The notes under the pieces: generated by a model | Told to the model about the DNA's origin: nothing | Databases searched by the model: none | The model's input: the letters and a program-made list of their open reading frames with translations, nothing else | Assembly: GCA_004794785.1 (NCBI GenBank) | Contig: SJOL01008747.1 | Coordinates: 163,082 to 227,081 of the forward strand | DNA length: 64,000 nt | Direction: 5' to 3' | Source: Opisthorchis felineus | Lineage: Eukaryota > Platyhelminthes > Trematoda > Opisthorchiida > Opisthorchiidae | Shown here: piece by piece, positions 37,286 to 49,345 of the stretch | Position numbering within the stretch: the stretch's first letter is position 1 | Layout of the letters: each line of letters starts with the position of its first letter | Made by a program: the position numbers and the translations under genes

Positions 37286-37401
37286 ATTGAAACCAAACAG
37301 GGTGGTTAGCCCTGTCTGGAGTTAGTGAACGCTTAACTCACCCAGACTGACGTCCAGGCTACCCAGTCGGCACCACCAGGAGGTGGTTTAGCTAGCCGAC
37401 T
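34190..37401 (-). mobile_element. R2-clade non-LTR retrotransposon, near full length, outside rDNA
   Basis: The element runs from an HDV-like fold at its 5' end (37401) through a single ORF to the end of the endonuclease near 34190. R2 elements normally insert at one site in 28S rRNA genes and use the endonuclease to prime reverse transcription there. Here neither flank shows 28S sequence: the 5' flank is AT-rich with 'actagttat' repeats, and the 3' side runs directly into a CR1-like RT relic with no evident 3' UTR or poly(A). That suggests off-target insertion, translocation or later rearrangement. The left boundary is approximate. Confidence 0.8.
37331..37401 (-). ncRNA. HDV-like ribozyme fold at the R2 5' end
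   Basis: On the minus strand: P1 AGTCGGC (plus 37395-37401) pairs perfectly with GCCGACT (37365-37371). P3 CCACC/GGTGG (37382-37386 and 37373-37377) closes a TCCT loop. P4 CCTGGAC/GTCTGGG (37352-37358 and 37341-37347), seven pairs with wobbles, closes loop GTCA. P2 can form between GCTAAA and TTAAGC (37331-37336), five of six pairs. This is the HDV order P1-P2-P3-P1'-P4-P2', and HDV-like ribozymes are known at R2 5' ends. The P4/P2 joining segment reads TGAG, where a catalytic C is expected at its start, so it is probably inactive. The fold was found by eye. Confidence 0.65.
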
Positions 37402-39619
37402 ACTATTTATACTAGTTATACTAGTTATACTACTCTGTACTAGGTTGGATTGTTCACCATTCTGTTCTGTTGATTTAATTTCACTAACATATAGATATAT
37501 TTCCTATATATATATATATGTGAATGGTCCGCCTTAACACTCTTGAGCACCTGAAATATTAGCCGACAATATTCATAGAGATTATTCTCTATGATCATCC
37601 CAGTACAGGCCAAACTCTATGGAGGCTGTTACTAGGCCACCATGTGTGTGTGCTTGGGTGCGCTTCATGAATTATTAGGAGCTAGGTGATCTACTTCTGA
37701 TTTCAATTTTCCTCAAAATTTCAGATGTCCAAACTCAACAATTACGGACCGCCAGTTGAGCGCCCTGGTGGCCCCAGAACTGTTCACCTCCCAGTCTTAT
37801 TCCCTGGGATTTATACTGGCTACGGGGCGGTCAGATGGATGCAAATGCAGTTCACCACAAACCGCATGTGACATCGCCCCTGTGCGCGGAGGTCCATTGG
37901 CTTTGTTCATTGGGACGGGTCGATCTGGAAACAGATAGCAATCAGCCACGCCCGGCCTAACTGAGGAAGCAGCAGACAGCTGACTTCCCTTGTTGGAGCT
38001 CAGCACAACCAACAAGTTAGAGCACGCGTGATGAGGAGTAGTTTTATCAAGGATAAAACGGTTCTCCACTGCCTCATTAGTAAAGAAACTAGCGTGAAAA
38101 TCATAATTAGTACGAAGATAATGAACAAATCTTGTTTTCGTTGATTCGTCCCACCGGCCAACATATCACAGATTTATGTGATCCGCGACAGAAATCTAAT
38201 GTGCCTATGTGAATATAATAGTGAATGGGAAACAAGAGTCCACGAGTCACACAGTCATTGTCTAACGATTCTTTTTGAAAGGGAGTTGCTTGCAGCCAAC
38301 TCAAATTTAAAAGTACATAAGTTTATTCCTTTTATTTTGCATATTTTGTCTTTTATCTCCATATTGGGCGGTGAAGAGATTTGTCCACATGCAAGCCAAC
38401 TTGACGTGGACCGAACTCCATCTATCCTAACAAGACAGGGCAAACTCAGAGTTAAATTCTTCATCATATCTAGAATAGATTTGGCTTATTCGATTGCAGT
38501 GGATACGTCGAATGTCAGCAAACATATTCCTAGGTTGATCCGTACCGCTAAGATCTGCAGGAACTTAAGAATATGGGTAATTGTATCAGCATAAAATTCC
38601 CTCTGAATAATCGTAAACAAAGTGTAATTCTGTTATCTCGGTTTGAGTCCTGAACAGCTTCTAAGGGGGTTTTCTTTGAACGGAAGCAGTGGGCTCATAG
38701 TTTCATTGATTTCAAACGGCTTAGTCGATATCAGGACATCTGATTTATCGTTGTGCTCCCAGATGGTAGCAACAATTGCAAATCGTTGTAACCCTGAAAC
38801 CGCTGTTGTTAACGGGTCTTATTGGTGTTTCGATGGTCATTAATGAGATTTCTTCAGATTCTTCACGGTACACTCTAGTAACATCCCATATAGGTTGATG
38901 GGGAAGTTTTAGCTATCCACAGCTGCAAGTCTAACTGGTGTACTTCCTCATGAAATGAGGTCACACTGTTGAGGTCTACAGTATTCAGTCGTTATTCCAA
39001 ATGCAGTTATTGATGTGGTCCATAAACTGACAAAAGAATGTTGTCACGCAATAGACGCTTGGATCAGAAGTCCGTAGCCAAAAGTACCATGGATGCACTG
39101 CAATCTTCGAAATTTCGTCCCCCGTGTGGGTTTGTCGCAACAAAAATTTCAGTACAGTTCAACACAGTAAACAGAGCTTAAGCGTTTATAAATACGGCTT
39201 CACTTGTTTGGATTAAACCGCGTGTCTGATCCAGTAGTGTGATGAACAGTTAGTCATGTGATGTGGAATTTTCACACGCCAGTGGATCTGACGCGACTGA
39301 AACATTTTCAGGTCTCCAGTGCTGGTCGGTTCAATCACCTTCAAAGCTTGAGCAAGAGGGCGTCGTTCAGCTGACCAGTACAAGCTCGCATTCCATCATA
39401 TGGCAGCAAATTTGGCAAATGTAAGTTGGTTGATTTATGGTATCATTCCAACCTGCGTACTTTTGAAAATACGTATGGAAAATGTGTGAAGCTTGGAATG
39501 AGTGCGGTTTAACACTGTTGGTGATTAGTGCACAAATATGTGAATTGTACAGGTAGTGTATGCCTAATACCTTGCCTTTTCTGCTGCACAAGCCCCCGAT
39601 GGAAGCATCTGAATCACAT
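37402..39619. other. R2 flank and unclassified sequence
   Basis: Starts with 'actagttat' short repeats (about 37408-37435) and an AT patch (about 37505-37519). A moderately GC-rich stretch at 37750-38060 (open on the minus strand, no known domain) looks like an unclassified repeat. The 138-codon plus frame at 38178-38594 has no recognisable features. Confidence 0.45.
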
Positions 39620-39800
39620 CTGAACAGGCAAGTGTGTTAAATCCTAGCCGATATAGTGATAAGACGCTCTGCCCTGAGTTCAAATCCAGGCAGAGCCAAG
39701 GGTACACACTACTGATGAGCTTCCAAAAGGGGAGAAATTCGGGTGCAGTGCCGCCCCTCTGGTGTGCACTCACTATAATAATTGCATCAGAACAGAGGAA
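39620..39800 (+). mobile_element. Hammerhead SINE with perfect B box and dead cleavage site
   Basis: The tRNA-like head has an A-box-like TAGCCGATATAG and a textbook B box GTTCAAATC (39678-39686). The hammerhead keeps CTGATGA (39712-39718) and GAAA (39734-39737) with an ATTCGGGT helix III. The cleavage position is G (39745), which hammerheads do not cut. The tail 'gcagtgccg', 'ctggtgtgcactc', 'aataattgc' aligns with the 28.1 kb copy. Confidence 0.75.
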
Positions 39801-42800
39801 ACTGTTCAAATGAGAGTGAATTGGGTGAGAATTCTATCAGAATACCGCAAATGCGGTCCACCATATTCAAGGGAAATGGAGAGTCATCGTTAAAAATAGT
39901 CGATACACACAAACTTGACCGGAATTCGACACCACATTGATTCCATTTGCTGGAAAAAGAGAGGATCGTTATGATGAAATCTGGTATATAATGAGGAATA
40001 TACAGAACTTGGTGACAGTAAAGTTTGCTTAGTATCTCGCTTCATGTTCTCAGTCTATGCATAAAATTTTTGGCGCCTTCATACGCTAAAATGTAAGAGG
40101 CTTCGGCCGAATGACTGCAGTCATTCCTTTTCGATATTGTAGCGAGAATCTGCACTTTTATGGCGTTGGCTTGAGACCTGTCGCTCTGTTGTCAGACCAG
40201 ACAACATCCACTATTCACGTGGTCCTTCGCGCCTGCCGAGGGGGGTCCAACGTGTGTGTAAATTGCTCTCACTGCGACGCCTAGCAGTAATTTTTTATTT
40301 AGATTCTTATCACCACAAGTATACAAACCTGCAGACGAAAACCCTCAAAATTAGATACCTTTCCCAAGATGACATATTTTGTAGCGAGGAAGTTTTGTCG
40401 ACGGAAATCTACTTTACAGGAAGTGGAACCTTCAGAGCCAAACAGCAGACACTTTTCGGATCCTTGAATTGTTGGGCAACAATAAAAGGGTAGGCCACAA
40501 GAAAAACATCCCGTGTTATTGACCCAGGTTTACTAATTGGCTGTCTGTTGTCAGTTGGTTGCTTTTACAGGTACTGCTCAAACCGTCTCCTCAACATTCG
40601 GTGACAAAAGCTAACCGGTATGACCATAATGCGGCCTAGGATGTAGGCACCCAGACATTGGTTAGAACACCTCACAGTTGCAATACGGAGTGACAGAAAC
40701 AAAGCTGGGTCGGGATTTGAACAGTGTACGCTAACTCGATATTGATCGAACCTTCAATAACTGGCACTGTTTTTGCTGCTATATTAGTTTCAATCTGTGT
40801 TTTAGTCTGAATCTAGCGAGCTGACTCGACAGTTGACCATTCTGCATGATCCAGAGTACAGAGACTGATGGCCGCCATACACGTTTCCCATATTTCCAGA
40901 TATGCTTCAGTCTGAGATACACAAAAGTGCTGACATCTGGCGCTTCTATCCAAAATATGTGCAAAAATTTCGTGCCGCATACTTAAAAAAGCTGCAAAAA
41001 GCATCAGGTTTGAGGCTTTTATCCGGCGCAAAAGCGTGTGGTCTAATGGTCACTTTCCATGAGGGCATGTCCCAGGTCGAGGATGGATCTTAGGATCTCC
41101 CGGATGCTCCCTTAAGCCAAAAATAATGTACTGACTTTATCGTACTTGACAGTTGTTGTCCTTGATTTTACGAGACATAATCCGGGGCATACAAATTATA
41201 GGATGACCTCGCTCGAGTCATTCCACTCGGCTGCAACACGTACACTACGACACACTGGGTCCACCCGATCGACCAGTTGACGAGGCACCAACAACAGTAG
41301 ACAATGAAAATGACAGTATCTCAGTGTTTTCTAACGCTGAAAACTGCACTCAAAGGTCCTGGATATTTCAAAATATCAAGTTGGGTAGGACCATTTGGTT
41401 CCTGAGAGTGCAACAGGCGAGTGATCTGCAAAATGAACACGAAGTTGCGGGCCAATGAATTTTAACACTGAATCGACAAATCATTGTGTTATGGTCTCTA
41501 CTGATTTATCAATCAGACTTGTCAGCTACACCACAGTCGAGAAGACAAACGACCATTAGGAAGTCGTACTGGAAAAACTAAACCGCTCCGTGATATGGAT
41601 TCAAATGGACCAGAATGTAAAAGGAGCAAAACGTCCGATAGGATATCAATGGAGGCAGTCTTCCAAACACACTGGACGAAACCCTTAAAGCCAATCGGTG
41701 TAGATTATCCAGACCGTTGTTTATCGCATACTGAATTGTTGGATGGGTACAAGATATGTGTCCATCAAGCTCTATAGTTGGTGAGCATTCATATTTTTTT
41801 CATCGCAACCCGTTTGTTTCTCAGTATGACGTGAAAATGTGTAGGCAGAGGAGACGACTAGAAGGAGACAGTACAACGGGTTGGGACAATTGACTGATTC
41901 GTATTCCATTATTGTTAAAGTGTTTCTTTACTTCGCTTGGATGCTCTGGACTCCCAATGTGAAATAAAGTGCACCATAGTGAACGGCATTGACTCCCCTT
42001 GAAATCCGGCATTTTTTGTCAGATTCGCGCTATTGGTTGTCGATTCACAATTCTCTAGGTGCTTTCGCACTGGTACACACGTGCAAAATCTTTAAAAAAA
42101 TACGTCGGTTTAAGGACCTTACGGCGATTTTTTCCAATAGTGGCCACATTGGGAACCTCAGCGCTGTTGTTCTCTATATGGTAGGAGTCTCCATCTCGGT
42201 AAAAGCGAACAACTCCCCAGTATCATACGAAAAATGGATGGCCATAAATTCGAATATTCACCTTTAGAGAAGTTTTCTAGGTCTGTCCGTACTTTTATAT
42301 TATTCTGTTTCCGGTTGCACCTGCTTACCAGCCATTTTTCCTCAAACTTGCAGCAAATACAGGATGCTAAGCGCCCGGTTTTTTTTACGAAATCTTGTCA
42401 GTTAAAACAGATACTGTGGTTTTGAGAACAGTATAGCCTTTCTTGTAACTCGCTTCTCCGTCCAACACTTTCGCCGTTTCGTTGCTCATCTTTGGATCTA
42501 CCATTACATGGAGAACATCGTCTACGCTACAGCATAAATTCCCCGATATTCTAAAGTTGTCCTTGGTCCCAAAGTGCAACGAAAATCTTTCATCCTGCAT
42601 TCGCGTACGCTAATGGTGTGTTCAATTCGGGAGTTCAAAACGGGTGAAGTTAGGGTGAGTCCTAGGCAGCTTGCTGTTTCTCCAGGCTTCAACTTTCGGA
42701 ATAATCGACATATACTCGCATTAGGCCTGAACTTGCTTAATAACATGACTGGATTAGGTTATCCGGAAGCATGACTAAACGCATGAATAAATTTTTATGA

Positions 42801-45159
42801 GACAGGAAAAAAACCACATGGAGTCGTCCGGCTTTGAATGGCATTTAGGATCAAGATAATGCACTAACACAGGACTCAAGTGGTCTACGAATGTACCTAC
42901 GAGGAATAACAAGTGGAATTCGTGTGGTTTCAGAATCCTCACTTTAAGAATCGGTAGCAGATGTTGCATTACTGGCCAGTGCCCTATGTCTTCTTTTTGA
43001 CCGAAATAATGAATTTTTATTTAATTTTCCAGAGGTAGGAACGACTAGTTATTATGTTATGATCATCCAAAGCCCTGGGCCATTTAACTGATGGATTTAG
43101 CTCACTTTATTCTGAAGCGCCATTAGGTCTTACTAAAAAATAGACCAACCTGAGCTACCAACATTTTCCTCTATAGAAGACCAACCTTCATTGAGCACAT
43201 GCTCTACGGTGCAGCTCACGCTATCTGTCACTGCTTTGTACAGAACGTTCGGTTGTCAGGCCTGTTATTCAACACCATAAGTAACTGGAGCTAAACTATG
43301 TACTTACAGCGATCGTTGCGGTCATCCGGAAAACATTCCCTGCGTTTCGAAAGTAGGGGTATCTTGTTGGAGAATAGTAATTTCCGAGAATTTCGTGGTC
43401 TACTTTGGTAGGCAGTATTTTGCACGGCGATCCAATAGAGCAGTTCGTCGGACTGCGACAGGGTCGTCCCAGTAAGACCAGTGTGATTGCGTGACTTAAA
43501 CATGATCGTTTAGACTATCTTCAACGCACAACACTCATTGAACACCACTGAATGGCATAATCCAACCAGTACCATCTACCTATGTTTACCATCTTCCCGT
43601 CTTTTGCTCTTTCAGTATGATTTTTTTTCCACTGATCGAGTTCACAACATCTCTAGATGACCAGCAATGAACATTAGTGCAGCTGCCGAATTACCTGATC
43701 CAGTAGTACTCAAACGGCCTGATGGTCTAAAAGTGGGAGTAAAACCGCTTGTACCAGATAGTCGTGACTACAGCACGCTAACTTTGCTGATGCCTTCACG
43801 CAGTGCGTGTAGAAGTTAGAAGTCTACAGCGTCCATTCACATACCCGCCCATCCGGCTGGACATTACAGTTATTGTGGCACTTTTAGTTCATTCTATAGG
43901 TTATGCCTGGACGGAAATTGTCACTTCATGCCGAGGCCTGGATAGCATACTCAGAGACACTCCCTCCCGGAGTACTTGGGCTTTAAAACACCATATTCAG
44001 AGATCCCATATAAAAAAGATCGTAACTTATGGAACAATATATTCCCTCGACATTATATCCCGCTCCCCGAAAATCGAGAATCGTTATCCGAGACTACAGT
44101 ATGCCAAATATTTACGCATTCATCCTTTTAGTTTCACCTAAAATAACTGTGTGAACATGTATACCACGCATCACACAATATCCTACGGTCACTTATAGTT
44201 TGGATCTTCTGAATCAGCGGCATTCTTGGGGAAAAAATGTTGAGTGTAGTGCACTGTTGTCACCTTCAAAAAGATATGACTAAATTACGTGTCCTGGCTC
44301 ACCAACTGCCCGTGAAATAGTGCCCTGGAGAAATGTCAATAAAACTGACTGAATATTCACATAGTTTCAACAGTAACATGGAGTGACGAACAATAATGCT
44401 TTCGGTAACATGTGGTCGATTCAGCACCTATCTAACGGTCAAGATGGAAATAAATAATGAACAAACACCTCTCTCAATGGAATAACAGCTAAGGTTGGTT
44501 AGTGAATCAAAAAGGGAGAAAACACTGACAGTTGGTTGTCAGTAAGCACAAATCCCATTAAACTGGATGTTCTGAGGTGATCTAAAGGGCCGTTGGGCAA
44601 CTGGATCGATCGACACATGTTACAGGACCGAAGAGTACGGGATTTCGCCATCTTATTGCAACTGCTTTGGTTGTACTCAATTGATGCCGTTGGATAGATA
44701 GCGGCAACTGATGTTGTGCTCTAGATAACGCGAAATAACTTTCTTGGATTGATCACGCGATCGGTTTCAACTGTGTCACGCAGTTGAGTTCTTGACCTAG
44801 TCACTGAGTTTAGTGTCATTGAATCTAACATCATGATGATTCCCTCACTTATTCGCTTACTCGTATGCTGCTAGTTACTTATTGATCTCCGCCGGTTTTC
44901 CTCCCCCATACCCGCTATTCAGTTTGCCGTAAATGCCCCCGTCCGACACTAGTATACTAGCATGTGTGTGGGCCATTGACCTACTAACCCGTATATATTT
45001 GTGCTCCGTCTGCTAGGCCTGCCCTCGCCCGTGATTTGCCGTGCAATTGTACCGCCAATCGGAATCGTGAGAATGACCTCGGAAAGGAACGACCTATCGA
45101 GCAAACATTCCGCTCGTCGTTGTCTGAGACTGCTCTGTGCCGGTCAGTGACAGACTTGC
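39801..45159. other. Region without recognised genes
   Basis: Both strands were read for domains, RT motifs, splice-bounded exons and ribozyme cores. Open frames such as 41989-42267 and 43803-44141 show no family resemblance. Nothing is supported. Confidence 0.45.
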
Positions 45160-45306
45160 GCACGAAAGTGGGCCACTGACGTTTGTTATGTAATTTCGTT
45201 CATTTTGTGTAAATATTACCGTAGAATTTCAAACCCAATTCTCCCTTTTGATATTCGTGATCGTCAAACTTACGCGTGACTTGAAGTTTCTTATCGGAAA
45301 CCTCAA
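45160..45306 (-). repeat. Second copy of the FDNPEY-type repeat
   Basis: The minus strand reads FEVSDKKLQVTRKFDDHEYQ, then KGELGLKFYGNIYTK and a stop. It is homologous to 27134-27232, but NPEY has become DHEY and the donor GTAAGC has become TGAACG. Similarity continues into the 45 or so flanking bases (plus strand tttgttatgtaatt against tttgttgtacacatt). Confidence 0.6.
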
Positions 45307-45849
45307 AAAGTGTTCATGTGTTATCTTAGCAAGTAGCTGTACAATGCGCTCAAAACGTTCCGCTGAATGTTTGAAACAAACGAAGATTGACCTCAAAAGA
45401 TCACATTTTATAGTATAGACTTAAGTAGATTGACGAGTGAAAATGGGTGACAATTTGCTCATAAAAAATATAGACTTCTAGCAGTTTTACGCTAGCCACC
45501 GCTGTCCTGCGCTCAGGTTCCTGAGCCAGACTTTAAGTGAGTATTTAAATGGTTCTCCCATCGAGGTCTAAGAACCTTGGTAGTATTCTGGACCGCGTAC
45601 AACCATCACTCGCACTTCGGGTTACAACGGCGGTCGTGTGAAGTAATCAATCAGGTAGTTCTACTTGCTGCTGCCAGGTGGGTAAACTGACGCAGCCTAC
45701 CGTTTCGTTCATTCTTCCTTTCCAACCCCCTCAGCCTGTAGTTAGACCAAACTAAGGTTGTTCAATTAGCCTCTCCATAGGTTCCTCTAACTACTAACTG
45801 CGCATCTTTGGTGATTCAGGAGCCACTGCTTCTGGTTCTGCTGGGTTTG

Positions 45850-47330
45850 GCATTGTTTCAAGTCACCTGGCTGAAGGGTCTATGGTTGAATGGTTGTCCG
45901 TTGATAGTAGTCTATGTTCTGTTCGTTTTGTAACGTCCATGAGAGTATCTCGTAGACGTGCTGATGGTCGTTGCCTGTTCATTGTATCTGTTTACGCCTC
46001 AACAGACTGTATCCCCGATGATTTCAAACACAGGTTTTACGATGCTTTGAGCATTTTATTAAGGTGGACCAAGAGCTCATACATTGTTGTAATTGCCTGG
46101 TATTTGAATGAACAAATAAATAGATTCAATGCTGGACAGGCTCAGTTGGATGATCGTCTTGGGCTGGAATCGAAACACGCGAACAGCGGCGAACGTCCGC
46201 TACAGTTATGTGCTGCTCATAAGCTGTTTATGTGCAGTACTAAACTCCGAAACCCAATTGACCTGCGCATGCGCGCAAACCTCCAACACAGATTATCCAC
46301 ATCGCCATTAGTTATAGGTGGTAGGGTCGGTTACATATTGTCGCTCGTTCTGGAAAACCTATGTGGATTCTGATCAGGCACTTGTTCTCCTTTGTGCTTT
46401 TCTAGGGTACGCAAGGTGCCCGCACTGGATTTCGAGCAAAAATATCAACTTGCTCCAAGCTCGGTCACTTACTCGAGAGTACAGCACGTGCTGATGAACT
46501 CTTAGAAGCCGGGTCCAATGGAGTATCTGCGCGGCTCGAGAAACTTGGCGGATCCTGAAAGCTTATGAATTGGAGCAAGCAAGAACGTGCAAATATTAGT
46601 CTAACGGATACGTGCAACAGACCTCTTCTGAGCGAAGTAGTGCATAAAAAATGAAGTGCTGATCTCCAAAAGAATAAAATCTAAACCTTTGGGCTCACCA
46701 CTTCCGCAACAATCCAATTAGGCACTTGCAATCATTCAATCGCATTCTCGCAGTGGATTTGGAGGTTTCGGGGACTTCGGAATTGCGTCAATAGCTTTCT
46801 CCCCTTAAGTGCCAGCGAGCTGCCATCCCTTATGTACTTCCCTATTACTGCTTAGAAATCAGACGAAATCCTCGGTCGGTGCTTATCTAATTTATCTGTC
46901 TCTGTCTCAGTGAGAGGCCGTTCTAGTACGTTTCCAAAGGCCAGACCGTTTTCACCGCTTAGTTACGTCATCATACAACAACGCGTGTTGATGAACCTGA
47001 AAACAGTAGGCAGGATTCAGACTGGAAAAGGATATGTGGACCATATCTTCATAGGCCGTCAGATGTTACAGTAAGGACATGCGAGTAGGTGCCCTACTAT
47101 CTTGGTGTCTCGATTTCAAAGACGCGGTCGATTCTGTCGACCGGTAACTTCTTTTCAGCAAGTTTGTGCAGCAGAGTATACCTCAGAATTTCGTGGACAT
47201 CATAGGCTCCTTGACTTGTGTTTGCTTGCCATTGTGGGCTCCCTGCGTACTTACGACACTTTTATGCGTGGTACATGGCGTTGAGGGTGCATTCTTGGCA
47301 CTGAATCTCACCCCAGACCCAGTATGTCGG
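45850..47330 (+). pseudogene. CR1-like non-LTR retrotransposon relic: endonuclease and RT
   Basis: The frame at 45882-46373 matches an APE-type endonuclease of CR1-like flatworm elements: CLFIVSVYASTDCIPDDFK, an A-D/N-containing block decayed to VIAWYLNEQINRF, NSGERPLQLCAAHKLFMCST, and after a frame change FWKTYVDSDQALVLL. In the RT part, RIQTGKGYVDHIFIGRQ (about 47000-47050) matches 'GFRPGRGC.DQIF.LRQ', and LDFKDAVDSVDR (47109-47144) is motif A. The endonuclease Asp of the GD.N motif is lost (AWYLN) and stops lie between the blocks, so it is inactive. Motif C is not visible. Confidence 0.8.
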
Positions 47331-48968
47331 ACACTTTGTGTCTGATGTGCGAGACTTGACTGTGCTAGCGCTTACCGCGCCTTGAAGAGCATTTAGCATC
47401 ATTTGTCCTTTCTTCCGTTGTTGGTCTTTACACGCGTGTTTCCACATCAAAAATTCTTACATACGTTGGGGTTCATCTTATCTGACCAGAAATGTTGGTG
47501 GCATGACTTCGAATGAGACGATTCTCTCTTTCATCTAATATTCTTCTGTAACCCCTTCACATTCATCGCTTGCATTCACTTTTTATGTCTGTGACCATGC
47601 TCTTCAAAAATAAACGATAGTATAACTAGTAGTATAACGGCATGATTATGAACATGGGCAGAGCAGTGAGAAGGGGTCTGTGTACAGAGCATTATTGTAT
47701 GGGTTGACTGGAGATCCACCTTATATTTGTTACAAGAATTAGTTTCTGAATAAGGAAGTCGGGGTAGTGTAAAACAGATTTTTACACCCAATCGACCCAA
47801 ACTAAACCACGATTTTGCTCGTTACCCCTCAATATTTATGGAAGAAAAGTCTTCTGGTGGTGGGACGAACTCATCAAGCGATCTCATGTTTACGCTTTGA
47901 ACAAAATCTGTGGTGACTGTGTCTGTGTAAAGGATCATTACTTTCTTTAGTCCCTATGCTGAGTAAATGATTTCACCGCACTTAGTGGTTAAACGTTTGC
48001 CAACAAACCGCAAACCGACGATATCTATACATCATTGGCCACCAATGTTCCCCTCAAGGGTAACGATTCAGTGTAATCTTAGAAAGCCGGAGATCGTGCA
48101 ACCGGGAATCCATTGCGAAAGTCAAGGCAGTTCTCTCCTCATATGTTAAAGGATCCGCCTATTCACCCGATTCGATAGGAAGGATTTGTTAGGTCTGGTG
48201 CAATATTGCACATGATATGCTCGAAGGCGATAGACTAAACTTCTGTCACAAAAACCACAGGAATATTCCGTTAGTTATCTTAACCAAACAAACCATCCAT
48301 TTTTCGATATACCCACCATCATGTCTGCAACGACTAAATCAACTCGCTTACACGACTGTATATTAAGCCACCTGGTAGGACATCCGGGAATAAAGCAAAC
48401 TTTGAATGATTTTTGCACTGATGAGATGTTCAAAAATTTCGATGAAAGTTCACCGAATTTACTTTTCAATCGATCACATAAGCGCAGTTAGGCATAACGG
48501 AACATAACGCTCACAGAGAATCGGATTAGAGCAGTCGAGTAAGTAGGAGTCATCCGTCGTCCTCCATTTGGTCCAAATTTTATGCGTGTTTGCGGATAGT
48601 CTCTGTGAGCAAGGAGGTTCCTTACGAACTGCGTGTGTGTCTGCATTTCGTGCGGCTGACTGTCTATGGCGGCTTAGTTATATATATAACACCCAAATCA
48701 ATGCGATGAATTGACACGAAAATTCATTTTGGTAAACTTGGTATCTCCAGGGTCAATTACGGTTGGTTGTAATCTCTTTAGGGGATCAGTTTTCACGATA
48801 TGCTATATCCAAATATACTTAGTTGATAATGTTTCACGTTTTCCATTTGTATCAGCTATACACTCATAAATCGAGGCTTTTGAAGATTTGACTGGAACAA
48901 CACGGATTAGACCAGAAAAGTAGAAAAAATACAGACAGAAAAACAGAGCGTTACCCGTAATGCATTAC
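47331..48968. other. Region without recognised genes
   Basis: Probably includes the decayed 3' part of the CR1-like element near its left end. No motif, exon or structured RNA could be supported. Confidence 0.4.
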
Positions 48969-48996
48969 TCATAAGGTTGCTGAAAATTCTCCGACA

Positions 48997-49039
48997 GCCC
49001 ACGACCGGTTTCGCCCTTCTTGAGGCACATCAGGTAAGC
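48997..49039 (-). ncRNA. Hammerhead, left arm, one core change
   Basis: On the minus strand: helix I GCTTAC (plus 49034-49039) with GTGGGC (48997-49002), core CTGATGT (49027-49033), helix II, GAAA (49009-49012), helix III ACCGGT (49004-49009), cleavage C (49003). The only core defect is T in place of the final A of CTGATGA, expected to cripple cleavage. Confidence 0.75.
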
Positions 49040-49289
49040 GCAGTCCCCGAGTTTCCGTGCATTACGAGTATACATGTATCACGATATCTCGAATATCGTA
49101 CCAACTGAAACATGAAGCGGCCTAGTGCAACACATTCAGTTGCCTGGAAACATCACAAACGAGAGATTCAGCTGGGTTCCAGGTGAGTCTCTCGCAAAAC
49201 CAAATTTGTTTGCAGATGAGTGTATTTCGCCAATTTCGTGCAATTTGGTTTCAAGTAGAACATAAGGTTGACGGAAACTCGGGGACTGC

Positions 49290-49332
49290 GCCTACCTGAT
49301 GAGCCCCAAGAAGGGCGAAACCGGTCGTGGGC
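49290..49332 (+). ncRNA. Hammerhead, right arm, intact core
   Basis: Helix I GCCTAC (49290-49295) with GTGGGC (49327-49332), six pairs. Core CTGATGA (49296-49302). Helix II GCCC/GGGC (49303-49306, 49313-49316). GAAA (49317-49320). Two- to three-pair helix III ACCGGT (49320-49325). Cleavage base C49326. Every conserved position is present. The tiny helix III is that of Penelope-type minimal hammerheads, which are thought to act as dimers. Confidence 0.85.
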
Positions 49333-49345
49333 TGTCGAAGANGAA

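Larger units (their letters stand above)
48969..49345. mobile_element. Foldback element with two outward-facing hammerheads
   Basis: The left arm (48970 to about 49057) and right arm (49261-49341) are inverted copies of about 75-80 bases. Each contains a hammerhead, on the minus strand at left and on the plus strand at right, so both point outward. The roughly 200 base spacer contains gagagattcagctgggttcc and gtgagtctctc, which recur next to the copies at 7.8, 53.9 and 60.6 kb. Left and right fragments elsewhere (7640-7870 and 53820-53950 as left halves, 53185-53312 as a right half) show that this palindromic form is the family unit. Penelope-like elements are known to carry minimal hammerheads in their terminal repeats. 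One N at 49342 lies at the right end. Confidence 0.8.

Noticed and set aside
37402..37760. Search for a 28S rRNA insertion site next to R2
   Set aside because: Neither flank contains recognisable rRNA sequence; AT-rich repeats were found instead.
38178..38594. Plus-strand open frame of 138 codons
   Set aside because: No recognisable domain, overlapping minus frames of similar quality, no splice or start context.
46485..46525. CTGATGA in the CR1-like relic
   Set aside because: No GAAA and no pairing helices follow; chance occurrence in a decayed coding region.
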